A DNA stretch of 45,391 nucleotides from CAYFKJ01 sp964528595 (lineage in GTDB: Bacteria; Pseudomonadota; Alphaproteobacteria; UBA2966), in assembly GCA_964528595.1 (NCBI GenBank), contig CAZGTM010000029.1, positions 1-45,391 on the forward strand, read 5' to 3'. Both the position numbers and the translations under genes were made by a program. The notes beneath the pieces were generated by a model. That model worked only from the letters and a program-made list of their open reading frames with translations, was not told the origin of the DNA and did not search any database. Numbering within the stretch: the first letter of the stretch is position 1; each line of letters opens with the position of its first letter. Shown one piece after another: positions 1 through 7,860 of the stretch.

Positions 1-785
1 CCGTCATTACCTGCCTGCCCTCCCCCGCAGCCAGCGCCGCCGTGATGGAGGATGGCGACGGTGTGCTGACCGGTTTGTCGGCGGGAAATTTGTGGTTAGA
101 GATGAGCACGACGGACGAGGCCGAGGTCAAACGCCTGGCCGTCGAGATCGAAGCCCGCGGCGCCCTGCCGCTGGACTGTCCGGTTTCGGGGGGCTGCCAC
201 CGTGCCGCCACGGGAAATATCGCCATCTTCGCCGGCGGCGAGCGCGCCGCTTTCGATCGCGCCCTGCCGGCGCTTTCCGCCATGGGCCGCAGCATCCTGC
301 ATACTGGACCGCTGGGCAGTGCCTCGGTCCTGAAAGTCGTGACCAACTACCTCGCGTCGGTCCACCTGGTGGCGCTGGGCGAAGCCTGGGCAACCGCCAG
401 GCAGGCCGGCATGGACCTCAACACGACCTTCGAGGCCATCCGCATTTCGTCGGGCAATTCGTTCGTTCACGAGACCGAAAGCCAGGTGATCCTGAACGGC
501 AGCTACAACATCAACTTCACCATGGACCTGGTGCTCAAGGACATGGGCTTGTTCGAGGACGTGGCGGCGCGCGGTGAGGTGCCGCTCGAACTCTCCCCCC
601 TGGTGCGCGGCATCTTCGAGGAAGGCAAGGAGGCTTACGGCGCAAGGGCCTGGTCCTCGATGATCGTCAAACGGCTGGAGGATGCCTGCGGCACGGACTT
701 GAGGGCGCCGGGTTTTCCCGCCGAACTGACCGATCATGAAGCGGAGGCACAGGGCGGCGAGGTGGAAGTCGGCGTCAGGCGATGA
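1..785 (+). CDS. 3-hydroxyisobutyrate dehydrogenase family protein, 5' truncated
   Basis: The reading frame is open from base 3 to the TGA at 783-785, and the residues before the first GTG (VITCLPSP, then ASAAV) are typical of the end of the Rossmann domain in this family. The real start is therefore outside the window. Family members oxidise beta-hydroxyacids such as 3-hydroxyisobutyrate or tartronate semialdehyde with NAD(P)+. Visible hallmarks, numbered from the GTG at 42, are the substrate loop DCPVSGG (45-51) and the catalytic helix with Lys98 and Asn102 in GSASVLKVVTN. The C-terminal all-helical domain is complete. Substrate cannot be read from sequence. The gene converges on the membrane-protein gene and their 3' ends overlap by 11 bp (775-785). 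Confidence 0.88.
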   Translation, partial: VITCLPSPAASAAVMEDGDGVLTGLSAGNLWLEMSTTDEAEVKRLAVEIEARGALPLDCPVSGGCHRAATGNIAIFAGGERAAFDRALPALSAMGRSILHTGPLGSASVLKVVTNYLASVHLVALGEAWATARQAGMDLNTTFEAIRISSGNSFVHETESQVILNGSYNINFTMDLVLKDMGLFEDVAARGEVPLELSPLVRGIFEEGKEAYGARAWSSMIVKRLEDACGTDLRAPGFPAELTDHEAEAQGGEVEVGVRR

Positions 786-2235
786 TCGGTTGCGATAGGA
801 TCCACAGGCTGATCATCGTATAGGCGACCATCAACAGCAGCATCGGCAGCTGGCTGAGCAACGCAGCCCGCGCCGTGGGAAAAACCCGCTGGGCCATCAC
901 ATGGGCGACGTAGACGGCCAGCACGTGCCCCGCCACAATCGCCGTCACTGCGATGTACCAAATCATTTTGGCGTTCACGACACCGATGTCGACCGCATAC
1001 GACGCCGTTCCAAACAGATTCCAGCCCGCACCGAACGGATCGGAGAGCAACGGTATGATGTTCTGACCGGCGATCAACAAATAGGACAGGTAGTGGGACA
1101 AGTGATAGGCGATGGCGATCGGCACCAGCGAGAGAACGAAATAGCCGGCGACTGCGCGAGTGGAGATCGTCCCTCCCCCCGCCCAGGCGATGATCCGGCT
1201 GGTGAGCAGGAACACGGCGACGAACAGCAGCGGCAGGATAAGCAAGGCAAAGGTTTTGATCACCGCGATTAGATCGGCGCCGGCGCCCTGAAGAGCGAGA
1301 AGCGTGGAGCGTAGGGCCTGACTTTCGGCGATCCAGGTCAGGATGGCCGCCCAAAGCGGCGTTTCCAGGATACCGTCGAATGTCACGGAGGTGAGCAGCA
1401 GGAGAACGAAGCAGACCGCCGACATAGGCAGGGGATGACCGGTGAGCAGTCCAACCGACGGCAAGCGCAGCCACCACCTCCCCGCCTCACCATGCGTCGC
1501 CGCGAACCGGGCCAGCAGCGAAAACACCACGGCGAAAACCTCACCGTGCCGCAGCCAGACATCGCGGCCGTAATACGCCATGCCGGTCCAGGTGATGGCG
1601 GAGTAAATGAGGATCAGCAATGCGAGCGCGCGGGGCTGTTCTCCCTGTTCGGAAATCAGTTCCATCCAGACGAAAATCAGGAAAAACAGCAACGCCGGCC
1701 AACGGCCGAGCCGGTCCGGATAGGGATGCGGACTCCCTAACACTCGGCCCGGTTTCGCCAGCCAGGTAAAGACGATCTTCCAGGGATTGAGGAGATCCCA
1801 CAAGTTGCCGAACAGCGTCGAAACGAACGCCATGCCAACCCACCAAATGACCCAGACGAAAACCGGGGCGATGTTCTTGAAGGGATCGGCATGGCCGAAC
1901 AACCCAGCCGACAGAAGCAGAACGAACACCGACACCGATATGAACCTGATCGTGTTCAGCATCGGTTCGCTGCCCAACCAACCAACCCCCGGCAGCCTGA
2001 GCAGATCGTAGCGAATTTCCTCAACGCGCGCGCCGCGGCCTTTGAGAAACAGGGTCATGATGACGAAGGACAGAGCAACCGCAGCGCCCGCCCCCGTCAA
2101 GTAAAGCCACAAGGGCAACGGCAGGTCGTAGCGGATCCCGAACGCGTGGGCCCAAGCCGCCCCTGACCACGATAGACACACTGCGCCCGCGGCCGCGGCG
2201 GCCCACCTACCGGTTCGGATTTTATTTCGAGCCAT
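775..2235 (-). CDS. Polytopic membrane protein of unknown function, 486 aa
   Basis: The protein has an N-terminal hydrophobic segment with an Ala-Trp-Ala-His stretch near residue 29 that could be a cleaved signal peptide, followed by about 11 strongly hydrophobic segments to the C-terminus. Aromatic residues are frequent. Histidines sit within or at the ends of late membrane segments (YHLSHYLSYL, GHVLAVYVAH), which could bind metal or heme. I do not recognise an experimentally defined family. I recall that similar proteins are sometimes auto-annotated as a fenitrothion hydrolase component, but I cannot verify this and do not use it as a function. The gene lies 9 bp downstream of the cupredoxin-like gene on the same strand, so the two are probably co-transcribed and may form a membrane/periplasm complex. 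Confidence 0.8.
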   Translation of the reverse strand: MARNKIRTGRWAAAAAGAVCLSWSGAAWAHAFGIRYDLPLPLWLYLTGAGAAVALSFVIMTLFLKGRGARVEEIRYDLLRLPGVGWLGSEPMLNTIRFISVSVFVLLLSAGLFGHADPFKNIAPVFVWVIWWVGMAFVSTLFGNLWDLLNPWKIVFTWLAKPGRVLGSPHPYPDRLGRWPALLFFLIFVWMELISEQGEQPRALALLILIYSAITWTGMAYYGRDVWLRHGEVFAVVFSLLARFAATHGEAGRWWLRLPSVGLLTGHPLPMSAVCFVLLLLTSVTFDGILETPLWAAILTWIAESQALRSTLLALQGAGADLIAVIKTFALLILPLLFVAVFLLTSRIIAWAGGGTISTRAVAGYFVLSLVPIAIAYHLSHYLSYLLIAGQNIIPLLSDPFGAGWNLFGTASYAVDIGVVNAKMIWYIAVTAIVAGHVLAVYVAHVMAQRVFPTARAALLSQLPMLLLMVAYTMISLWILSQPIIA

Positions 2236-2244
2236 GCCGCCGCG

Positions 2245-2640
2245 TTACCGGGGATAGATTTCCAGGTAAACCAAGGTCGCGTGCCCGAAATTATGAGCCG
2301 AGATCGGAAAGCGCCCGGCGGTGTGGGCCTTAAACGTCAGCGAGACGGTTCTGCCGGGTTCGGCTTTGGTGTGAAGATCGTAGCCATGCAAATGGAGATC
2401 CACAGCTTCATCCGTCGTCCAGTCGATACGCACCTCCTCGCCTTCCGTGATCCGGAAGGTTTTTTTGGCGGCGGCCACCTTACGTCCGCGAATTTCCAGT
2501 CTGATCGTCCGGCCTTTTTTCGACTGAGCAAACCCCTGCCCGGACAGCACAACCGGACCGCCCATGCAGATTGCCAAAGCCGCCAGCGTGCCCAGGGTTC
2601 GCCGGCGGCCCAGCCAATTGGGAGGAATTTCGTTCGTCAT
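2245..2640 (-). CDS. Small secreted cupredoxin-like protein
   Basis: The frame is open from a TTG at 2688, but the ATG at 2640 gives a better product of 131 residues. It begins MTNEIPPNWLGRRRTLG, an arginine cluster before a hydrophobic stretch, which is a Sec or possibly Tat export signal ending near GQGFAQ. The mature part is a short beta-rich domain of cupredoxin size, with the motif HLHGYDLH in the middle and ISAHNFGH near the C-terminus. These histidines are plausible copper or iron ligands, although no classical Cys-x-His-x-Met type 1 site is visible. The gene is upstream of and adjacent to the polytopic membrane protein. Its promoter faces the beta-propeller gene across a 25-bp dyad. 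Confidence 0.72.
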   Translation of the reverse strand: MTNEIPPNWLGRRRTLGTLAALAICMGGPVVLSGQGFAQSKKGRTIRLEIRGRKVAAAKKTFRITEGEEVRIDWTTDEAVDLHLHGYDLHTKAEPGRTVSLTFKAHTAGRFPISAHNFGHATLVYLEIYPR

Positions 2641-2695
2641 GCCGGTACCCGATCCCGCTGTTTCAATTTTCACCTCGAAGAAGAGCAAAAAAATG

Positions 2696-2720
2696 ACTCA
2701 TAATCATTCTAATTATGAGT
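2696..2720. promoter_or_regulatory. Perfect 9-bp dyad, Fur-box-like operator candidate
   Basis: The arms ACTCATAAT (2696-2704) and ATTATGAGT (2712-2720) are exact reverse complements separated by 7 nt. The central 19-mer (2699-2717) matches the classical Fur consensus GATAATGATAATCATTATC at 13 of 19 positions by my alignment. It lies between the divergent cupredoxin-like and beta-propeller genes, close to both starts, where a repressor could control both directions. The identity of the regulator (Fur, Irr or another) is inference. Confidence 0.55.
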
Positions 2721-2743
2721 TGTAATTAGGTGGAGTACAAAGA

Positions 2744-3946
2744 ATGGACAAATTGGGGGGACTTGAGATGAAACGATTTGGCATTTGCATAGCCGCCGCC
2801 GGGCTGGCGGCTTTTGTTGCACCTAATCTCGCCAGGAGTGAAATCCTGGCCATGCTGAATTACGAAAGCAAACCTGCAGAATCACTGAAGGCATTGAAAT
2901 TGACGAGCACGGGTGTCCGCGAAGAAGGCATCGCCATCATCGATGTCGATCCGAATGCGCCGACATTCGGCAAAATCCTGATGGATATTCCGCTGCCGCC
3001 GGATCTGGTGGCGCACCACATCTTCTACGACCGCAAGCAGGAAAAAGCCTACGTCACGGCGTTGGGCAAGCCTGAACTCCACGTCTTCAACCTCAACGAA
3101 TTTCCCTACCGCCTGAAGAAGATCGACGTGCCGAAGTGCCAGATGGGTGAAGACGTGATCTTCTCCGAGGACAACTCGACCTGGTACCTGACCTGCATGA
3201 ATTCCGCCAATGTCTACGTCGGCGAGACGGCGACGGACAAGATCACCGGCGTGATCGACATTCCGGGCACGAACCCGCATGGGCTGGTGGTATTGAGCGA
3301 TATCGACCGGTTGCTGGTCACCAGCACCATCACGGGTGATCTCAAGTCGCCCCAGGAGGAACTGAGCGTTGTCGAAATCAGCACGCAAAAGGTGCTTGGC
3401 AAACTCAAGATGTCGAACAAGAAGTCGCCCTCGGGCGTGGCACCAGTTGAACTGCTGCGCGTACCGGGTTCCGACCCAGCCATCGTGTACACCACGAATA
3501 TGTTTGGCGCCTCCCTTTGGACGGCCACCTGGAACCCGGCAAAGAAGAATTTCGATGTAGCGGAGGCGTTCAACCTCGCGCCTGTCGACGGGGGCGTGCC
3601 GCTGGAAATGTATTTCGTCGATGGCGGCAAGACCATGTACGTCACGACGGCCAATCCGGGCCTGTTGCACACATTCGATCTTTCGATGAACCCGTCGAAA
3701 CCCAAGCTGATCAAGTCGTTGAAAACCGGTGAGGGCGCCCACCATGTCGGCCTGACCAAGAACGGCCGCTACGGCTTCGTGCAGAACTCGTTCATCAACC
3801 TGCCGGGCATGCGCGACGGCTCGGTTTCCGTCGTAGATCTCAAGGCGCAAAAAGTGGTCGCCTCGATGGATACCCTCAAGAACATGGGCTTCAACCCCAA
3901 CTGCATCGTGCTGCTGCCGAAGTGGAACGATTTAGCCGGGCACTAA
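2744..3946 (+). CDS. Secreted YncE-like beta-propeller protein
   Basis: A 400-residue protein with an N-terminal signal peptide (MKRFGICIAAAGLAAF, then a probable cleavage near ARS) and repeated propeller-blade motifs: DLVAHHIFYD, GKPELHVFNL, NPHGLVVLSD, VDGGKTMYVTTANPG and GAHHVGLTKNGRYGFVQ. This is the layout of YVTN/YncE-type periplasmic propellers. His-His pairs recur at matching blade positions and could bind metal. Two starts are possible. ATG 2744 has GGTGGAG 8 nt upstream. ATG 2768 has a G-run 7 nt upstream and yields a cleaner signal peptide. The gene is divergent from the cupredoxin/membrane-protein pair and shares the dyad at 2696-2720. E. coli YncE is iron-repressed, which fits a Fur-like site, but the function remains unknown. 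Confidence 0.8.
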   Translation: MDKLGGLEMKRFGICIAAAGLAAFVAPNLARSEILAMLNYESKPAESLKALKLTSTGVREEGIAIIDVDPNAPTFGKILMDIPLPPDLVAHHIFYDRKQEKAYVTALGKPELHVFNLNEFPYRLKKIDVPKCQMGEDVIFSEDNSTWYLTCMNSANVYVGETATDKITGVIDIPGTNPHGLVVLSDIDRLLVTSTITGDLKSPQEELSVVEISTQKVLGKLKMSNKKSPSGVAPVELLRVPGSDPAIVYTTNMFGASLWTATWNPAKKNFDVAEAFNLAPVDGGVPLEMYFVDGGKTMYVTTANPGLLHTFDLSMNPSKPKLIKSLKTGEGAHHVGLTKNGRYGFVQNSFINLPGMRDGSVSVVDLKAQKVVASMDTLKNMGFNPNCIVLLPKWNDLAGH

Positions 3947-3958
3947 TCGCCAAAGCCC

Positions 3959-3990
3959 TCGGGCCCGGTGCCGGTGGACACCGGGCCCGA
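3959..3990 (+). terminator. GC-rich stem-loop after the beta-propeller gene
   Basis: Perfect 12-bp arms (3959-3970 and 3979-3990, core GGGCCCGGTG/CACCGGGCCC) enclose an 8-nt loop, 12 nt after the TAA stop. No T-run follows, so it may be a weak terminator or an mRNA 3'-end stabiliser rather than a classical intrinsic terminator. Confidence 0.6.
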
Positions 3991-4084
3991 CATTCCTAAG
4001 ATGATGTCGTCACAGTTGGGCATTGGGTCCCGAGGGGCCTTCCGTGCCGATATTCGAAACTCTTAGGATGCAGGGGATCAATCC

Positions 4085-4969
4085 ATGAGCGAACTTGCCG
4101 GCGTCATCCCACCCGCCACCACGCCCTTCACCGCCGAAGGCGACATCGATTTCAATGCCGCCGCAGAGCAGATCGACTGGCTGATCCAAGAAGGCGCGCG
4201 CGCCGTCGCGGTGGGCGGTTCCACGGGCGAAGGCCATACACTCGATGCCGAGGAGACCCGCGATCTGGTCGGTGCCGCCATCGAGGCCTCCTCAGGCCGC
4301 GTTCCCATTATCGCCGGCATCATCTGCGACAGCACGCGGGAAGCCGGGCGGCGCGGCAGGATGGTCGCCGACCTCGGCCCCGCCGCCTTGCAGGTGACGC
4401 CGGTACATTATCTTTTCCGACCGGACGACGACGCCATGGTCGAACACTTCCGCACCATGGCCGATGAGACCGGCCAGAAGATCATCCTCTACAACGTCGT
4501 GCCCTGGACATACCTGTCGCCGGCGCTATTGGTGCGCATCATGGACGAAGTACCGGAAGTGATCGGCGTCAAGCAATCGGCGGGCGATCTCAAATTGTTT
4601 GCCGACCTGATGGCCGACGCACAGCCGGACAAACTGATCTTCAGCGCCGTCGACGCCCTGATGTACCCCTCCTACGCCCTCGGCGCGCACGGCTCCATCG
4701 CCGCCATCCTGACCGCCGCGCCCGGCCCGTCGGTCAAGCTCTGGGACGCGGTCAAGGCGGGCGATCACGAGGCGGCGCTCGACCTGCACGTCAAACTCCT
4801 GCGGTTGTGGAATGCGCTGATGCCGCACGACAACCTGCCGGCCGCCACCAAGTACGCCCAGAGCCTGCAGGGCGTGCCGTCGGGCCTGCCCCGCCAGCCC
4901 ATGCCGTCCGCGGGCGAGCAGCAAAGGAAAAACATCGAAGCGGCGCTCGCTGGGCTCGGAGTTCTCTAG
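4085..4969 (+). CDS. Dihydrodipicolinate synthase/N-acetylneuraminate lyase family protein
   Basis: A 294-residue class I aldolase-type TIM barrel. The family signature GGSTGEG is at 44-50, the proton-relay tyrosine is Tyr136 (ILYNVVP), and the Schiff-base lysine is Lys163 (IGVKQSAGD). Family members condense or cleave pyruvate with an aldehyde. An isolated position among catabolic genes, rather than among lysine biosynthesis genes, suggests a sugar-acid or other 2-oxoacid aldolase/dehydratase instead of the housekeeping DapA. That is inference, and substrate residues cannot be assigned here. ATG 4085 lies about 8 nt after an AGGGGAT-like stretch. The stop overlaps the stop of the convergent DUF1801 gene by 4 nt. 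Confidence 0.9.
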   Translation: MSELAGVIPPATTPFTAEGDIDFNAAAEQIDWLIQEGARAVAVGGSTGEGHTLDAEETRDLVGAAIEASSGRVPIIAGIICDSTREAGRRGRMVADLGPAALQVTPVHYLFRPDDDAMVEHFRTMADETGQKIILYNVVPWTYLSPALLVRIMDEVPEVIGVKQSAGDLKLFADLMADAQPDKLIFSAVDALMYPSYALGAHGSIAAILTAAPGPSVKLWDAVKAGDHEAALDLHVKLLRLWNALMPHDNLPAATKYAQSLQGVPSGLPRQPMPSAGEQQRKNIEAALAGLGVL

Positions 4970-5394
4970 GCCGCCGAACCGCCTCGTTTCTTATCGAGAT
5001 GATAGGTCAGTGCCAGGGCGATGCAGTGTCGTAGCGGCTCCACGGGTGGATCCTCGTTGACGTCAAAAAGGATTGCCCGCTTGCCGTCATAACTCAGTTC
5101 TTCGGGATAGAAATCGCGGAACGTCGGAATCAACGTCGTCTGGCAGTGGACGAATAAGCCGTACTGGCCGGTCTCGGAACCGATTTGATCGATCCGGATT
5201 GTTGTGCCGCTTTTGCTCGTGGCGGTCAGATAGCTCGGCTGTCCCCATTTGAGGGTTTCCTCCAACGGCCCCACGCGATCCATCTCCGCCGCCGTTTCGA
5301 AGATGAGTTGTCGCAAGCGAAGAAGTCTGCTTTTTAGGTCAGCAGGATAGGCGTCGAAAACGCCCGCGACGTCGGGATTCTCAAATCGCTTCAT
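4966..5394 (-). CDS. DUF1801 (YdhG-like) protein
   Basis: A 142-residue soluble protein. Its middle section, EETLKWGQPSYL followed by a hydrophobic beta strand and YGLFVHCQT, matches the DUF1801/YdhG fold of small cytoplasmic alpha-beta proteins. Length and layout fit the family. No catalytic residues are known to me, and the biological role is undefined. The gene is monocistronic, converges with the aldolase gene (4-nt overlap), and has no clear Shine-Dalgarno before the ATG at 5394. Confidence 0.8.
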   Translation of the reverse strand: MKRFENPDVAGVFDAYPADLKSRLLRLRQLIFETAAEMDRVGPLEETLKWGQPSYLTATSKSGTTIRIDQIGSETGQYGLFVHCQTTLIPTFRDFYPEELSYDGKRAILFDVNEDPPVEPLRHCIALALTYHLDKKRGGSAA

Positions 5395-5593
5395 CTGATT
5401 TCAAGCGCCTTGCAATGCATATGATGGAACCAAGGGGAGTATAATGGAATTAGTACGGCCTAGCGTGTCCATGTAAGACAAATTCCGCTGGATATTTCTA
5501 ACAACAAAAGAACCGTGTAAATTTGCGGAACAAGTTCACCAGCGTTACCGGCAGCGGCGGCGGATAACACGGGCTGACAAGGGGGGGAATAAC

Positions 5594-6670
5594 TTGACTA
5601 TCCATACCGGCTACATGCTCATCGCCGACATTTCCGGCTATACAGCCTTTCTCACATCGTCGGAGCAGGACCACGCCAATCCCATCCTGCATTCCCTTCT
5701 CACCTCGCTGGTGGAGCAGGTTGGCGACCCTTTGCATTTCTGGCGCATGGACGGCGACGCCGTGCTGGCCTATTCCACCGACCAGGAGTTCCCCTCGGGC
5801 GAGACGTTTCTGACCATCTGTGAAAACCTTTACAATGCCTTCGCCACCCGCCGGCGGGACATCACCGCCAACACCACCTGCCCCTGCCGGGCCTGCGCCA
5901 ACGTCGAAAACCTCGATCTCAAGATCATGGCCCACCACGGATCTTTCGAGGAAATGAAGTTCGGTCCCATGACGGACATTTCAGGATCTGACGTAATCCT
6001 GGTCCACCGCATGTCCAAGACCGACGTCAAGGCGGCGACGGGTATCAGGAGCTACGCCCTCTTCAGCGAAGCCGCCGTCAAGGCCATGAATATCGACGCG
6101 GCGCTGACAAACTACAGCCAGGAGATCGAACACTTTGGCGACGTCGCTATGAAGGTCTATGACCTCGGCGCGGCCTGGGAGGCGTTCAGGGCCAAGCGCG
6201 AACGTTTTTTCCTGGAGGAAGCGGACGGCGTCTGGACCTACCGCCACCACTTCGACCTGCCGATCGCCATCGTCTGGGAGGCGCTGACCGCGCCGGAATT
6301 GAAACAGCGTTGGATGGTCGGCATGAAGGCGGTAACCGTCGATCTGCCCGACGACCGTATCGGTGCGGGTTCCGGCTATCACTGCGCGCACGAGGCGGCG
6401 GATTTTTTGTACTGGGTCACCGACTGGGAGCCCTTTGATTATTTTTCCCCCCGCATCAACGACCCGGCGCGTGAGGGCATAAGCATGCCGGAGACCTATC
6501 ATCTGACCACGACAGAAACCGGAACGGAGCTGCGGTACACTATGGGCCGGGCCCATGACGCCGACGGAAATCGCTCCGAAATTTCGGAAGCGGAGGCTTC
6601 CGGTTTCCTGTCCGAGTTCTGGCCGCAGTGTTTCGATGAAATGGATGCGATGATCAAAGGGGCCGGCTAG
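5594..6670 (+). CDS. DUF2652 cyclase-like domain fused to SRPBCC domain
   Basis: A 358-residue protein. The N-terminal half (to about residue 190) begins MLIADISGYTAFL, resembling the metal-binding strand of class III nucleotidyl cyclases, and contains FWRMDGDAVLAY and a CPCRACANVENLDLK segment typical of DUF2652. The C-terminal half (from about 200, TYRHHFDLPIAIVWEALTAPELKQRW) is an SRPBCC/Bet v 1-like hydrophobic-ligand-binding domain of the AHSA1 type. The reading frame starts at TTG 5594, preceded by a run of seven G at a good distance. The next in-frame ATG (5615) would remove little. Cyclase activity is not assured, because the second metal aspartate and the transition-state Asn/Arg are not evident. 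Role unknown. It may couple ligand binding to signalling. Confidence 0.78.
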   Translation: MTIHTGYMLIADISGYTAFLTSSEQDHANPILHSLLTSLVEQVGDPLHFWRMDGDAVLAYSTDQEFPSGETFLTICENLYNAFATRRRDITANTTCPCRACANVENLDLKIMAHHGSFEEMKFGPMTDISGSDVILVHRMSKTDVKAATGIRSYALFSEAAVKAMNIDAALTNYSQEIEHFGDVAMKVYDLGAAWEAFRAKRERFFLEEADGVWTYRHHFDLPIAIVWEALTAPELKQRWMVGMKAVTVDLPDDRIGAGSGYHCAHEAADFLYWVTDWEPFDYFSPRINDPAREGISMPETYHLTTTETGTELRYTMGRAHDADGNRSEISEAEASGFLSEFWPQCFDEMDAMIKGAG

Positions 6671-6734
6671 ATTCAGTCTGTCCGCCCTTGGATTTACGTG
6701 ATCACGGAAACGGTCAGCCACGAATGCCTATGAA

Positions 6735-7154
6735 CTAGCGCTCGTGAATTCCATATTCGAAAGGTACGGAATCATCGTAGTCCGCAGTCAATATCTCCAG
6801 CACATTTCCTTCCAGATCGCGGAAGTACACGCCGCGCCCACCGTTGTGGTGATTGACCTTCATGTCGAAGCCTGAATAATCGGGAGAGCTGTTGTAAGGC
6901 AGGTTACGCGATTTGATCCGATCAAATATCTCGTCGAACTCTTGCTCGCTTACTTTGAACGCATAGTGTTGTGGAGAACCGGGTGCGTTTGCGGCTCTTT
7001 CGAAATCAAATGTCAACGAGTCATTTATTTTTACCGCGAGAAAGTGGCCGTCAAATACTTCTTGGTACTCCAATCCGAAAATGTCGCAGTAAAACTGCGC
7101 TGACTTCCGTTGGTCCGACGCGTTAATTATGGTGTGATTGAGTTCAATGACCAT
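6735..7154 (-). CDS. VOC (glyoxalase/bleomycin-resistance) family protein
   Basis: A 139-residue protein with paired beta-alpha-beta-beta-beta modules. ELNHTIINASDQRKSAQFYCDIFGLEY forms the first module, with metal-ligand-position His6. Later come QHYAFKV and the typical end motif GVYFRDLEGNVLEILT, with Glu in the last-strand ligand position. VOC proteins bind a divalent metal and act as lyases, isomerases, dioxygenases or drug-binding proteins, and this one cannot be narrowed further. Its base composition is much lower in G+C than the surroundings (two 60-bp lines counted at 43% and 40%), a sign of recent acquisition. It is a single gene with no obvious operon partners. Confidence 0.85.
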   Translation of the reverse strand: MVIELNHTIINASDQRKSAQFYCDIFGLEYQEVFDGHFLAVKINDSLTFDFERAANAPGSPQHYAFKVSEQEFDEIFDRIKSRNLPYNSSPDYSGFDMKVNHHNGGRGVYFRDLEGNVLEILTADYDDSVPFEYGIHER

Positions 7155-7257
7155 GAAATCGTGACCTTCGTATTGGATTTTCGGTGCACCTTGAGGATAT
7201 CGTTACTTGAAAACTCGTAATTGAACAGCTCATGTTCAAAGAGTTTCTGAAGCAGCG

Positions 7258-7292
7258 AGAAAAAAGGGCCGCCCGAAGGCAGCCCTTTTCTT
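7258..7292 (-). terminator. Intrinsic terminator of the rplM-rpsI operon
   Basis: Read on the minus strand, an AAAGGGCTGCC stem, a TTCG tetraloop and GGCGGCCCTTTTTT form a strong hairpin with a T-run, about 20 nt after the rpsI stop. Confidence 0.88.
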
Positions 7293-7312
7293 GTTCGAAT
7301 GTCCCTTGAAGC

Positions 7313-7858
7313 TTAACGCTTCGAGAACTGGAAGCTGCGGCGGGCCTTGGCGCGGCCGTACTTCTTGCGTTCCACAACGCGGGCGTCGCGGGTCAGGAAG
7401 CCGCCTTTCTTCAGCACCGGACGCAGGGTCGGTTCGAAGTTCACCAGGGCGCGGCTGATGCCGTGACGTACGGCGCCGGCCTGACCGCTGAGGCCCCCAC
7501 CCGTCACCGTGCAGACCAGGTCGTACTGGTTGACGCGGTCGACGGCGGCGAAGGGTTGGTTGATCAACATCCGCAGCACGGGGCGGGCGAAGTAGGTCTC
7601 CCCTTCCCGGCCGTTGACCGAAACCTTGCCGCTGCCGGGCTTGATCCAGACGCGGGCGACGGCGTTCTTGCGCTTGCCGGTGGCGTAGGCGCGGCCCTGC
7701 TCGTCGATCTGGGGCTCGGCGATTTCAATGACTTCGGGCTGTACCGGCGCGGCATCGGCCGGCGCATCCGCCGATTCGGCCGCAGCCTCTTCGGCGGCGG
7801 GGGGCGGGTTCTCCGTCAGCTCCTTAAGATCGGCCAGCGTGTGCTTTTCATCGGCCAT
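7313..7858 (-). CDS. rpsI: 30S ribosomal protein S9
   Basis: Residues from about 54 to the end carry the S9 core: ATGKRKNAVARVWIKPG, GGGLSGQAGAVRHGISRAL and the basic C-terminal tail ending FQFSKR, which reaches the ribosomal P site. At 181 residues it is longer than E. coli S9 (about 130). The extra N-terminal 50 residues are acidic and Ala/Pro/Glu-rich (LTENPPPAAEEAAAESADAP) and probably disordered. The start ATG at 7858 is 2 nt after the rplM stop, so the two are translationally coupled in the classical rplM-rpsI operon. Confidence 0.97.
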   Translation of the reverse strand: MADEKHTLADLKELTENPPPAAEEAAAESADAPADAAPVQPEVIEIAEPQIDEQGRAYATGKRKNAVARVWIKPGSGKVSVNGREGETYFARPVLRMLINQPFAAVDRVNQYDLVCTVTGGGLSGQAGAVRHGISRALVNFEPTLRPVLKKGGFLTRDARVVERKKYGRAKARRSFQFSKR

Positions 7859-7860
7859 GC

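Noticed and set aside
775..2688. Annotation of the membrane/cupredoxin pair as fenitrothion hydrolase
   Set aside because: I only recall such labels on similar proteins. Nothing in the sequence proves organophosphate hydrolysis, so it is left as unknown function.
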